Source of the DNA: Acidobacteriota bacterium
GTDB lineage: Bacteria > Acidobacteriota > Blastocatellia > Pyrinomonadales > Pyrinomonadaceae
NCBI GenBank assembly: GCA_025463125.1
Contig: JAOAPX010000041.1
Location: forward strand, 1 to 64,000
Length of the DNA stretch: 64,000 nucleotides
Direction of reading: 5' to 3'
The notes beneath the pieces were generated by a model, which searched no databases, was not told the DNA's origin, and saw only the letters and a program-made list of their open reading frames with translations. Of the stretch, positions 29,829 to 39,073 are shown piece after piece. How positions within the stretch are numbered: position 1 is the stretch's first letter; the number at the start of each line of letters is the position of its first letter. A program made the position numbers and the translations under genes.

Positions 29829-30734
29829 TCAATTTTTTACAAACTGTAAAAAAACATCCTCCAGATTAGACGGTCTCAGAATCGGTTGCTTAGCTGCAAA
29901 TCGTTGAAGCAGCGGCGTTAAAACTTCCATCGAGTCGGCGAAATAAATATGAGTCGATCCGCGTTTTTGCATTATTATTTTCGGATGATTAAAAGAAGCT
30001 TCGGCAGCATTTAATCCGCGTATTTCGAGCGCGTATTTTTTGACATTGCTTTGGATAATTTCCCTCGGCACGCCATCTGAAATGATTTTTCCGTCTGATA
30101 AAATAACCAACCGGTTCGAAAGTTTTTCCGCTTCGTCCATATAGTGTGTCGAGAGAATTGTCGTAAGTTTTGAAACGCTCCGCAATTCTTCGAGCTTTTC
30201 CCATATTTCCAGCCGGACATTCGGATCGAGCCCGGTCGTCGGCTCGTCGAGCAGAAGTATTTTGGGTTTGTGCAGTAAAGCTCGTGCGATAACTAAACGA
30301 CGTTTCATGCCGCCAGACAGATGATCCACCTTCGCGTCCTTTTTGTCGGACAACCTGATAAAATCCAGAAGCTCGTCGCAGCGCTTATCGATTGAATGCT
30401 TCGGCAAGCGAAAATACCTGGAATAAACCAGAAGATTTTCTTTAACATTTAAATCCGGATCGAGATTGTTTTCCTGTGGAACGATGCCGATCATAGAGCG
30501 TATTTCTCGCCCGTTTTTCATGACGTCAAAATTTCCTACTTTTAGACTGCCGCCCGACAGAGGGGAACGGCAGGCGATCATACGCATCGTGGTTGATTTT
30601 CCCGCGCCGTTTTCACCTAAAATCGAAAAGGTTTCGCCTTCGACAACATCGAACGAAATATTATCGACGGCGGTGAAATTCCGGTAACGCTTGATTAAAT
30701 TTCGAGCTTCGACTGCGTGATTCATATTCTGCAA
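29829..30734 (-). CDS. ABC transporter ATP-binding protein (NodI/DrrA-like)
   Basis: LGENGAGKSTTMRMIACR; LSGGMKRRLVIARALLHKPKILLLDEPTTGLDP. Confidence 0.93.
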   Translation of the reverse strand: MQNMNHAVEARNLIKRYRNFTAVDNISFDVVEGETFSILGENGAGKSTTMRMIACRSPLSGGSLKVGNFDVMKNGREIRSMIGIVPQENNLDPDLNVKENLLVYSRYFRLPKHSIDKRCDELLDFIRLSDKKDAKVDHLSGGMKRRLVIARALLHKPKILLLDEPTTGLDPNVRLEIWEKLEELRSVSKLTTILSTHYMDEAEKLSNRLVILSDGKIISDGVPREIIQSNVKKYALEIRGLNAAEASFNHPKIIMQKRGSTHIYFADSMEVLTPLLQRFAAKQPILRPSNLEDVFLQFVKN

Positions 30735-30752
30735 AATCCTGAAAATAAGCTT

Positions 30753-31175
30753 TTAAGAAATTAAATTTTTGAGTGTTTTCTCCAGAAGCTGAAACAGGAT
30801 CATCTTCTCGGTTTCCGTCAAATTAGAATAAATATCCGCTTCCAGTTCCTGCCAAATTTTTTCTACTTCCGGACGAATTTCGACGCCTTTTTTTGTCAAA
30901 AGAACCTGGGTCGCGCGCCCGTCGGATTCGTCTTTTTGTAATTTTACAAATCCGTTTTCGACTAAATTCTTTATCATTATATTCACGGTCGGCGGAGAAA
31001 GATTTAGATTTTTGGCGATGACATTCTGTCTCTGCCGATCTTCAGACCACAAAGAAATAAGTATAAATATCTGACCGCTATGCAGCCCGACCGCGCCCAA
31101 AGCCTTCTCGAGATTGATGCGATAAGCATTAAAAACTTGATTGAATAAGTAGTTTACCGTGTTTTTTAATTCCAT
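30753..31175 (-). CDS. MarR family transcriptional regulator
   Basis: QNVIAKNLNLSPPTVNIMIKNLVENGFVKLQKDESDGRATQVLLTKKG. Confidence 0.9.
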   Translation of the reverse strand: MELKNTVNYLFNQVFNAYRINLEKALGAVGLHSGQIFILISLWSEDRQRQNVIAKNLNLSPPTVNIMIKNLVENGFVKLQKDESDGRATQVLLTKKGVEIRPEVEKIWQELEADIYSNLTETEKMILFQLLEKTLKNLIS

Positions 31176-31358
31176 ATATTATAATTAGTCGCCTAAGCAT
31201 AATTTATTAGAGTTCTAATTATAAGTCAACTAACGAATATTAATGAGTAAGCAAATAGTTAGCTTACTATTCAAATATACTGAGTATGCTTATTAATATA
31301 ATTGTTGATTGTATGGAATTTAGAGAATGCCAGAGGAATCGCCCGAGATTGAAGAAAC

Positions 31359-31402
31359 AAAAAAGCGAAGAACAATTTTAACTTACTGTTCCTCGCTTTT
31401 TT
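31359..31402 (-). terminator. Hairpin with A/T flanks downstream of fsa
   Basis: aaaaaagcgaagaaca ... tgttcctcgctttttt. Confidence 0.75.
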
Positions 31403-31423
31403 TATGTTTATTTAAGCCGGGCT

Positions 31424-32077
31424 TTATTTTTCGAAGCCGCCTTTTTTCCAGTCGTTCATAAACGACTCCATGCCTTTATCCGTAAGAGGATGTTTGACGA
31501 GCTGTTCGATTACTTTGAAAGGAATAGTTGCCACGTGCGCGCCGACCAGGGCGGCGTCTACGATATGCATCGGGTGACGAATAGAAGCGGCGAGCACTTC
31601 TGTTTCGAAATTATAGTTGTCGTAAATCTGCACGATGTCCGAAATCAGCTGCATACCGTTTTGACCGATGTCGTCCAGTCTTCCGATAAAAGGCGAGATA
31701 TAACTCGCGCCCGCTTTTGCCGCCAGAAGAGCCTGCGCCGCCGAAAAGCATAAAGTTACGTTTACCTTTGTACCTTCATTACGGAAGATTCTCGTGGCTT
31801 TTAATCCGTCCAAAGTTAAAGGACATTTGATAACCACATTCGGGGCGATCTTTGCCAGTTCACGTCCCTGTTTAACCATTCCTTCCGCGTCCAAAGCCGT
31901 GACTTCTGCGGAAACGTCTCCATTGACGATTTCGCAGATTTTAGCAATATGCTCGCTAAAATTTACGTCCTTTTCTTTTGCAATCAAAGATGGATTCGTC
32001 GTGACGCCGTCGATCAGTCCAAGTTCGTTGGCTTGTCTTATTTCATCCAGGTTTGCCGTATCAATAAAAAATTTCAT
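31424..32077 (-). CDS. fsa: Fructose-6-phosphate aldolase / transaldolase-like
   Basis: [65 protein letters not shown]. Confidence 0.93.
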   Translation of the reverse strand: MKFFIDTANLDEIRQANELGLIDGVTTNPSLIAKEKDVNFSEHIAKICEIVNGDVSAEVTALDAEGMVKQGRELAKIAPNVVIKCPLTLDGLKATRIFRNEGTKVNVTLCFSAAQALLAAKAGASYISPFIGRLDDIGQNGMQLISDIVQIYDNYNFETEVLAASIRHPMHIVDAALVGAHVATIPFKVIEQLVKHPLTDKGMESFMNDWKKGGFEK

Positions 32078-32192
32078 AATGTTTTCCTCTAAAAAAATAT
32101 CTCTGAAACCGTGTCAAGTAAGTAGAATCAATAATAAAGCAATTTATCCGCAACTAACAATTACCATTTTAAAAACAGTTCGCTCCGCAAGC

Positions 32193-32942
32193 TTAATTTG
32201 CTCGTTTTACGGGATTTGAAAGCTTTCCGATGCCTTCGATTTCAACTTCGCAGACATCTCCGTTTTTCAACTGTGAAACCCCGGAAGGCGTTCCCGTCGC
32301 GATCACGTCTCCGGCTTTTAGAGACATCTGCCGGGAAATGTACCTGATTAAAAAATCGACATTGAAAACCATCTGTGATGTTCGCCCCGTTTGTTTGATT
32401 TCACCGTTCACTTTTGTTGTCAATTTTATGTCAGTCGTATCCAGATCGGTTTCGATAAAAGAGGCAACCGGACAAAATGTATCGAATGATTTAGCGCGCG
32501 TAAACTGTACGTCTGCGCGCTGCAAATCTCTTGCCGTCACGTCGTTTAAAATGGTGTATCCGAAAACATATTCGAGGGCATTGACCGAATCGGCTAAATT
32601 TTTACAATCACGTCCGATAACCAGAGCGAGTTCGCCTTCGTGTTCAACCCGGTTCGATTGCTCGGGCAAAAGAATATCTTCGCCGTCGGTAATCAGAGCC
32701 GACGGCGCCTTTAAAAATAAAAGCGGCTCGGTCGGAACCGCGTTTCCGAGTTCGGCGGCGTGTTCTGCGTAATTTCGACCGACGCAGACAATCTTTGAAG
32801 GCTCGACCGGCGGCAGAAGCTTGATTTCGTGCAAATTGTAAGAATCCGAAAGTTTTTGATTGTTTTCATACGAAAAAACCTTCTCGTTATCGATAACCCC
32901 GGTTTTTATTTGATTGTTAACGGTAAAACGGCAAATTTTCAT
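32193..32942 (-). CDS. Fumarylacetoacetate hydrolase family protein
   Basis: KIVCVGRNYAEHAAELGN; GYTILNDVTARDLQ; GDVIATGTPSGV; start MKICRFTVNNQ preferred over ORF-track start. Confidence 0.92.
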   Translation of the reverse strand: MKICRFTVNNQIKTGVIDNEKVFSYENNQKLSDSYNLHEIKLLPPVEPSKIVCVGRNYAEHAAELGNAVPTEPLLFLKAPSALITDGEDILLPEQSNRVEHEGELALVIGRDCKNLADSVNALEYVFGYTILNDVTARDLQRADVQFTRAKSFDTFCPVASFIETDLDTTDIKLTTKVNGEIKQTGRTSQMVFNVDFLIRYISRQMSLKAGDVIATGTPSGVSQLKNGDVCEVEIEGIGKLSNPVKRAN

Positions 32943-32949
32943 AAATATT

Positions 32950-34065
32950 TTAGGGAAGCGTTTCAGAAACAATTTCCGACGGTTCGCTTATATTGCCGGC
33001 TGTATCGACGGCGGTTAAATAGTAATAATATGTTTTCCCTGTTTCTACGTTTGTATCTTGAAATGTGTTTGCCGTCAATAACTCTTTCGTGAGCAATGTC
33101 CACACGGATTTTGATAAGTTTGGATCCGTCGAACGATATATTCGATAGCCCGCGATATCCTTTTCCGGATTCGTCGCAAAGAAAATTGAAAGATTGAGCG
33201 GCGCTGCGGCAATTGTAATTGCGCCCGGCGCGCTCGGCGGAAACGCATCTACCGGCGTAATTCTTACGATGTTCGATTCGAGGCTTTCGACCGGTTCGCC
33301 GCCGCCGCCTACTGAAACCGATCGGACGAAATAAAAATATTCCTTATTAAATTCAAAAAGATTATCCGAATAATTTGTGTCCGAAACAGGCGCGGCATTT
33401 AGAAGTTTTGCTGTATCGTTTTTTGAATCGGAACGGTATAAATTGTAACCGAGGATATTTACCGGAACTGACCCGTTGATATTTGCCCTCGGCGCCTGCC
33501 ATTTAAGCAGCACGCCGTCCTGGCTGACGCTCGCTGAAAGCGCTTCGGGATTACCGGCGACGTTCGCCGACGGATCAATTAAAAGAAAATTCGAGAAAGC
33601 GGCTTTTTGCCCGGAATTATTTACAAAGCGTATCGCGTAACGAATGCGAACCGGCTGCGCCGCAAATTCGAGCGTGTCCGTATAAGTTAATCTCTGCAGC
33701 GCGAAATCAGAATTCGATATCTGAAGATTGCCGATCAATGTGCTGCGCGAAGCAAACTCTTCTTCCGTTAAAGTGAGCGGGGAATCGGCAGCTTCGACGA
33801 GGCGATAGATGTCTGCGCGGTTTATGCTCAGAACATTTCCTTCAGACGCATTTCGAGCAGGCATTCGCCAGGAAAGAATGATTTGTCCGCCTCTCTGAAA
33901 ACCGTTTATTTCCACTCTCTGCGAAACGCTTTCAACCGGCGGCAGCGGCGGTTTACGTTTTCCGCAGCTTATTGTTATAAGCAAAGCACAAAGTGTAAAC
34001 GCTAATGCTGTTTTATTAATAAGTCTAATGCTTAAAAAAAGGGGCTTAAGTAAGTGTTTTAACAT
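32950..34065 (-). CDS. Fibronectin type III-like lipoprotein
   Basis: Lipobox LLITISCGKRKPPLPPVE; repeated IYRLVEA../NLYRSDS../YRIYRSTDPN.. FnIII strands. Confidence 0.75.
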   Translation of the reverse strand: MLKHLLKPLFLSIRLINKTALAFTLCALLITISCGKRKPPLPPVESVSQRVEINGFQRGGQIILSWRMPARNASEGNVLSINRADIYRLVEAADSPLTLTEEEFASRSTLIGNLQISNSDFALQRLTYTDTLEFAAQPVRIRYAIRFVNNSGQKAAFSNFLLIDPSANVAGNPEALSASVSQDGVLLKWQAPRANINGSVPVNILGYNLYRSDSKNDTAKLLNAAPVSDTNYSDNLFEFNKEYFYFVRSVSVGGGGEPVESLESNIVRITPVDAFPPSAPGAITIAAAPLNLSIFFATNPEKDIAGYRIYRSTDPNLSKSVWTLLTKELLTANTFQDTNVETGKTYYYYLTAVDTAGNISEPSEIVSETLP

Positions 34066-34074
34066 CGATCTGTT

Positions 34075-35478
34075 TTAGAGTACATACTGCCTTAAATTCT
34101 GATCCTGAATCAGCCCGCCGAGCTTCGTTTGCACGTATTCGGCGTCGATCGTCTGGTCTTTTTCTTCGAGCTCGCCGCCGAGAAAACTGATTTCTTCGAG
34201 CAGTTTTTCGAGCAGTGTGTGGAGCCTTCGCGCGCCGATGTTTTCTGTGTTTTTGTTTATTTCTTCGGTCATCTGCGCTATCGCTTCAATCGCGTCTTCA
34301 GTGAAGTTAAGCGCTATATCCTCGGTCTTAAGCAGTGCTTGATATTGCTTAATAAGCGAATTCTTAGGCTGCGTAAGAATTCGCTTAAGGTCGTTTATCG
34401 TTAAGGGCTCAAGCTCGACGCGAATCGGAAATCTGCCTTGAAGTTCCGGAATCAGGTCCGAAGGCTTCGAAACATGAAACGCTCCGGCGGCAATAAAAAG
34501 AATATGTTCGGTGTTAACCATTCCGTAACGAGTATTGACGTTTGTTCCTTCGACGATCGGCAGCAAGTCTCGCTGAACGCCTTCGCGCGAGACATCTGGA
34601 TTGCCGCCGCTTTCTCTTCCGGCGATTTTGTCTATTTCATCAAGGAATATGATTCCGGATGATTCCGTTTTTTCGATGGCGGAACGCGTAATCTGTTCCA
34701 TATCGATTAAACTTTCCTGCTCGTCCCGGATTAGATATGCGCGGGCTTCGGAAATCTTCATTTTTCGCCGGACGCTTTTTTGCGGAAACATATTGCCGAA
34801 CATGTCTCGAAAATTAACGCCCATTTCTTCCATTCCCTGACCGCCGACAAAATCGATCATCGGCGTCGAGCGGTCTTGAGTTTCGATTTCAATGAGACGG
34901 TCGTTTAAATCTCCGCCGCGCAATTGCTCTCGTAATTTTTCGCGTGTTCGGTTAACCGGCTTTTCGTCGGAAGCGAAATCGTCGGTTTTGTCGAAGCTGT
35001 ATGTAGAGCTGGAATTGGGCAGAAGTATGTCGAGTATCTTTTCTTCGACGTTGTTTTCCGCCTGCAAGCGTACTTCTTCAAAGCTCGCTTGTTTTGTCAT
35101 ATCGATCGCGACTTCGGTTAATTCGCGCACCATGCTTTCGACGTCTCGACCGACATATCCTACTTCCGTAAATTTCGAAGCTTCGATTTTAATAAACGGG
35201 GAATTGGCGAGACGCGCCAAACGCCTTGCGATTTCGGTTTTGCCCACGCCGGTCGATCCGATCATCAGAATGTTTTTCGGCAGAACGTCTCGCGCGATTT
35301 CAGGCGGAAGCTTCTGCCTGCGTATTCTGTTGCGGAGCGCTACGGCTACAGCGCGCTTGGCGTTGTTTTGCCCAACGACGTATTTATCGAGCTCTGCGAC
35401 GATTTCACGCGGGGTAAGTTCGTCGAGCTTTATTTGAAGCGAATTTTTTTGTGTTTCACCACTAAGATATATCGGCAT
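34075..35478 (-). CDS. hslU: ATP-dependent protease ATPase subunit HslU
   Basis: LTPREIVAELDKYVVGQNNAKRAVAVALRNRIRR; MIGSTGVGKTEIARRLA; IIFLDEIDKIA. Confidence 0.96.
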   Translation of the reverse strand: MPIYLSGETQKNSLQIKLDELTPREIVAELDKYVVGQNNAKRAVAVALRNRIRRQKLPPEIARDVLPKNILMIGSTGVGKTEIARRLARLANSPFIKIEASKFTEVGYVGRDVESMVRELTEVAIDMTKQASFEEVRLQAENNVEEKILDILLPNSSSTYSFDKTDDFASDEKPVNRTREKLREQLRGGDLNDRLIEIETQDRSTPMIDFVGGQGMEEMGVNFRDMFGNMFPQKSVRRKMKISEARAYLIRDEQESLIDMEQITRSAIEKTESSGIIFLDEIDKIAGRESGGNPDVSREGVQRDLLPIVEGTNVNTRYGMVNTEHILFIAAGAFHVSKPSDLIPELQGRFPIRVELEPLTINDLKRILTQPKNSLIKQYQALLKTEDIALNFTEDAIEAIAQMTEEINKNTENIGARRLHTLLEKLLEEISFLGGELEEKDQTIDAEYVQTKLGGLIQDQNLRQYVL

Positions 35479-35511
35479 TTTTATTTTATAAAAAGTAAAA
35501 GTATAGAAAAA

Positions 35512-36060
35512 CTACAATTCTTCGATAACAATATCCGAATTTGTGTAGATACAAATCTCGCTTGCGATTTTTAGAGATTCTTCGGCGATTTCCCTGTTTG
35601 TGAGATTCGAGTGTTTCATTAAAGCACGCGCGGCGGCGAGAGCGTACATGCTGCCCGAACCGACCGAAAGCAAGCCTTCGTCGGACGAAATGACATCGCC
35701 TTTCCCGGAGATTAAAAAAGCATCCTTTTTATCGGCTACTATTAGAAGCGCTTCGAGATGCCGCAGGTATTTGTCGGTGCGCCAATCTTTGCTGAGTTCT
35801 ATGGCGGCTCGTTCGAGCTGACCCTGAAACTGTTCGAGCTTTGTTTCGAAACGTGTCAGAAGCGTAAACGCATCAGCGGTGGCGCCCGCGAAACCGACTA
35901 AAATTTTATCGCTGAAAATTCGCCTGACCTTTCTGGCGTTTCCTTTGATAACCGTATCGCCGAGCGTCACCTGACCGTCGCCAGCCATCGCCACCTGCCC
36001 GTCTTTATGCACTAAGAGAACCGTCGTCGAACGAATTTTATTATTGTTTTTTTTACTCAT
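35512..36060 (-). CDS. hslV: ATP-dependent protease peptidase subunit HslV
   Basis: [39 protein letters not shown]. Confidence 0.96.
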   Translation of the reverse strand: MSKKNNNKIRSTTVLLVHKDGQVAMAGDGQVTLGDTVIKGNARKVRRIFSDKILVGFAGATADAFTLLTRFETKLEQFQGQLERAAIELSKDWRTDKYLRHLEALLIVADKKDAFLISGKGDVISSDEGLLSVGSGSMYALAAARALMKHSNLTNREIAEESLKIASEICIYTNSDIVIEEL

Positions 36061-36342
36061 ACTTAGAAACCTTATGATAAATCTTTAATTTCAAATGCTC
36101 AAATTGACAGATGATAGTCGATTGTTTGAACATTGAAGCATAAATATGCATTTAACGGGCAGTTAAAACCTTTATGTTTCTGATATGTTTCTGAAAAACC
36201 AAAGCCGCTTTTATAATATTTTTATAATAAATGAAACCGCTTAGGATTTAGAGGCTGTTTTCGCGAGGCGGACGGCAAAACAGAAACAATTTAACGAAAT
36301 TGAATAAAAAAATACTTTATAATCATAGTAATATTCATCTAA

Positions 36343-37575
36343 ATGTTAGGTGCTTGTTTACTAAAAAAGGCGAGGCGCAAATTTGTGAGAACATTTCAAA
36401 CGCGGACGGTTAAATTAGGTTTGGAAAAGATTTTAAATGAGGAAGTCGATCTTTTGAAAAATAAAAGAATCGGGCTTATATGCAACCAGGCGACTGTAGA
36501 TCAACGATACCGGCACGCCGCCGATTTGTTTTTCGAGCATCCGGAAATCAACCTGGTTTCGCTGTTGGGTCCGCAGCACGGCGTTCGCGGCGATGTGCAG
36601 GATAATATGATCGAAACGGCACACGCGCGCGACGAGCGCACAGGACTGCCTATATTTTCATTGTACAGCGAAACTCGCCAGCCGACCGAGGAGATGATGT
36701 CCGGAATCGATGCTTTAGTGTTCGATTTGCAGGACGTCGGCTGCCGCGTATATACATTTATATATACGATGGCGAACGCGATGCGCGCCTGCGCTAAAGC
36801 CGGAAAGGAATTTATCGTTCTCGACCGCCCGAACCCGATCAACGGGGAAGACGTCGAAGGCGGCGCTCTGGAAAAAGGACACGAATCTTTTGTCGGGCAA
36901 TTTCCGATCCCGATGCGCCACGGTTTAACAATCGGCGAATTAGCCCGCCTGTTTAATTCGGAATATGGAATAAACTGTGATTTGAAAGTTGTATCGATGG
37001 ACGGATGGGAAAGACGGCTTTTTCTTGATGAAACCGATGCCCCCTGGGTGATGCCTTCGCCGAATATGCCGACTGTCGATACAGCCGTTGTTTTCCCGGC
37101 GACCGTCTATTTTGAAGGCACGCAGGTTTCCGAAGGACGCGGAACGACAAGACCGTTTGAAATCGTCGGCGCTCCGTATGTCGATGCCAGAGAGCTTCGA
37201 GACGCGCTCGCAAAACTAAACCTTCCAGGCGTTATTTTTCGTGATATAAATTTTTTGCCGACTTTTCAGAAGCATCAGGGCGAGCCCTGCGGCGGCGTTT
37301 TTCTGCACGTGACCGATAGAAAAACGTTCAAACCCGTGATTACCGGAATCGCTTTGATAAAAACATTATTCGATTTATACGGGGAAGAATTCAAATGGAA
37401 AGCGACCGCTTACGAGTACGTTTATGACCGAAACCCGTTTGACGTGATTTGCGGCACAACGAAAACGAGAGAGCAGATCGAAACCGGCGTTAGTTTGGAG
37501 AATATAGAACTTTCCTGGAACGACGACGTAAAATCTTTTCGAGAGCTGAGCGGAAAATACTATTTGTACAGTTAA
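36343..37575 (+). CDS. DUF1343 / NamZ-type exo-beta-N-acetylmuramidase-like protein
   Basis: KRIGLICNQATVDQ; LLGPQHGVRGDVQDNM; FDLQDVGCRVYTFIYTMANAM; VLDRPNPING; GTQVSEGRGTTRPFE. Start uncertain (GTG at 36385 also possible). Confidence 0.88.
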   Translation: MLGACLLKKARRKFVRTFQTRTVKLGLEKILNEEVDLLKNKRIGLICNQATVDQRYRHAADLFFEHPEINLVSLLGPQHGVRGDVQDNMIETAHARDERTGLPIFSLYSETRQPTEEMMSGIDALVFDLQDVGCRVYTFIYTMANAMRACAKAGKEFIVLDRPNPINGEDVEGGALEKGHESFVGQFPIPMRHGLTIGELARLFNSEYGINCDLKVVSMDGWERRLFLDETDAPWVMPSPNMPTVDTAVVFPATVYFEGTQVSEGRGTTRPFEIVGAPYVDARELRDALAKLNLPGVIFRDINFLPTFQKHQGEPCGGVFLHVTDRKTFKPVITGIALIKTLFDLYGEEFKWKATAYEYVYDRNPFDVICGTTKTREQIETGVSLENIELSWNDDVKSFRELSGKYYLYS

Positions 37576-37579
37576 ATTT

Positions 37580-37600
37580 TATAACAATTAAATTGTTATA
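37580..37600. repeat. 10-bp-arm palindrome just after the NamZ-like gene
   Basis: tataacaatt-a-aattgttata. Confidence 0.8.
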
Positions 37601-37668
37601 TAGTTAAAGTGCTTTCGAGAACGGGATAAGTTGTTTAATTGCCGAAAATACGGCTTTTCCCCGAAAAA

Positions 37669-37702
37669 CGATTTGAGTGTCGGGATGCCGACAGTTAAAG
37701 TT
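37669..37702. repeat. Intergenic palindrome related to the 13048-13085 element (opposite orientation)
   Basis: reverse complement aactttaactgtcggcatcccgacactcaaatcg matches cactttaagtgtcggcaaagcgacacttaaagtg at about 27 of 34 positions by eye. Confidence 0.75.
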
Positions 37703-37729
37703 ATTTAGAAGTAAATAAAGTGTGAAATA

Positions 37730-38110
37730 ATGAATAATTTTTTAATAACCGGTCTGGTAGCGTGGCTTTTGCCCGGCGTAGGTCATATTTTGGAAGGACG
37801 TTGGAAACGCGGAATCATTCTCGGAGCCGTTATCTGGACAATGTTTATTATCGGCGTCTGGAGCGGCGGGGCGTATTATCCGGGGTTTGAATACAAAGAC
37901 GGGGCATTGCTTTATCTTCTGAATATGTTTGCAAGGTTCGGCAACGGCATCGGTTCTTTTATAGGTTTCTGGCTCGCTTTGAATCCGCCGCCGAATGTCG
38001 CCGCCTGGGCTACTTTTGAATACGGCGGAAGGTTTTTGGAGATTGCAGGACTTCTAAATTACCTGGCTGTTCTGGATGCGGTTGATATTAATCAAGGGAG
38101 AAAAAGATGA
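37730..38110 (+). CDS. Small membrane protein (DUF6677-like)
   Basis: MNNFLITGLVAWLLPGVGHILEGRWKRGIILGAVIWTMFIIG. Confidence 0.7.
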   Translation: MNNFLITGLVAWLLPGVGHILEGRWKRGIILGAVIWTMFIIGVWSGGAYYPGFEYKDGALLYLLNMFARFGNGIGSFIGFWLALNPPPNVAAWATFEYGGRFLEIAGLLNYLAVLDAVDINQGRKR

Positions 38111-38277
38111 TTCATTTTTTATACCTGGTCGGGTTCGCCCTTTTTGTTTCAGTAGCTTTCGGGATATTTACAAACGGAAGTTCAAAAGAGAAATTTTTGT
38201 CCGGCTTAAAAACCTTCGCTCAGTTTCTCGTCATAAGCTTGGTCCTGGCATGGATTTTTTATTTCCTGCCGTGGTAA
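38107..38277 (+). CDS. Unlisted 56-aa hydrophobic small protein
   Basis: ATGA overlap with preceding gene, upstream gggag SD-like; MIHFLYLVGFALFVSVAFGIFTNGSSKEKFLSGLKTFAQFLVISLVLAWIFYFLPW, two TM-like segments; ends 6 nt before recO. Confidence 0.7.
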   Translation: MIHFLYLVGFALFVSVAFGIFTNGSSKEKFLSGLKTFAQFLVISLVLAWIFYFLPW

Positions 38278-38283
38278 AAAAAA

Positions 38284-39036
38284 ATGGGTTTAATTGAAAC
38301 AGAAGGTTTGATTTTAAAAAGCTACAGCCTGGCTGAAGCCGATAAAATAATCGTTTTTCTCACGCAAAGCCAGGGCACCGTCAGAGGCGTCGCCAAAGGC
38401 GCGAAACGTTTAAAAAGCAAATTCGGCGGCAGTCTCGAGCCCTTTTCCATCGTTCAACTTACATATTTTCAAAAGGAAGAGCGGGAATTGGTCTCGATTC
38501 GCGAATGCGAGCTGGTTAAATCGTATTTTGAAAGCGCGAGCGATCCGGTTTTTTTGCAGAAATTCGCATACATCGCCGAACTTTTAAATGAATTCGCGCC
38601 GCCGAACGATCCGAACGAGCGTTTGTACAGAATGGTAAAAGTCTGTCTCGAAACGGCGTCCGAGCTGAAAGGGAATCTGGAAAGCGTCGTTCTGTATTTT
38701 GAATTCTGGCTTTTGCGTTTAGGCGGATATTTGCCCGACTGGAGCCGGTGCGATAATTGCAAAAGAGAACTGGAAGCCGGCGAAAAGGCTAATTTGCAAA
38801 TTAATTTTCACCTGCTTTGCGCGGTTTGCTCAAAAGCCAGAAGCAAATGGATTATCACGCCTTTGCAGAGAGAAATATTCATTACCGCGCAGAAAGTTTC
38901 ACCTTTGAAATTTGCCGATTTAACAAAAGATCAGACAATCGACGTGCGGGAAATTTCTTCTGTTCTCAAAAAACTGATTTCTAATATTCTCGGCAGGGAA
39001 GTTGTCGGGGAAAAGACACTGGTCGTCAATTCCTAA
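38284..39036 (+). CDS. recO: DNA repair protein RecO
   Basis: ETEGLILKSYSLAEADKIIVFLTQSQGTVRGVAKGAKRLKSKFGG; zinc-finger Cys CDNCKRELEAG..LLCAVCSK. Confidence 0.93.
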   Translation: MGLIETEGLILKSYSLAEADKIIVFLTQSQGTVRGVAKGAKRLKSKFGGSLEPFSIVQLTYFQKEERELVSIRECELVKSYFESASDPVFLQKFAYIAELLNEFAPPNDPNERLYRMVKVCLETASELKGNLESVVLYFEFWLLRLGGYLPDWSRCDNCKRELEAGEKANLQINFHLLCAVCSKARSKWIITPLQREIFITAQKVSPLKFADLTKDQTIDVREISSVLKKLISNILGREVVGEKTLVVNS

Positions 39037-39057
39037 ATTCTTAAATTCCTAAATTCG
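39029..39057. repeat. 8-bp tandem repeat across recO stop codon
   Basis: attcctaa attcttaa attcctaa attcg; recO TAA is the end of unit 1. Confidence 0.85.
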
Positions 39058-39073
39058 GTAACTCGATAGCGCG

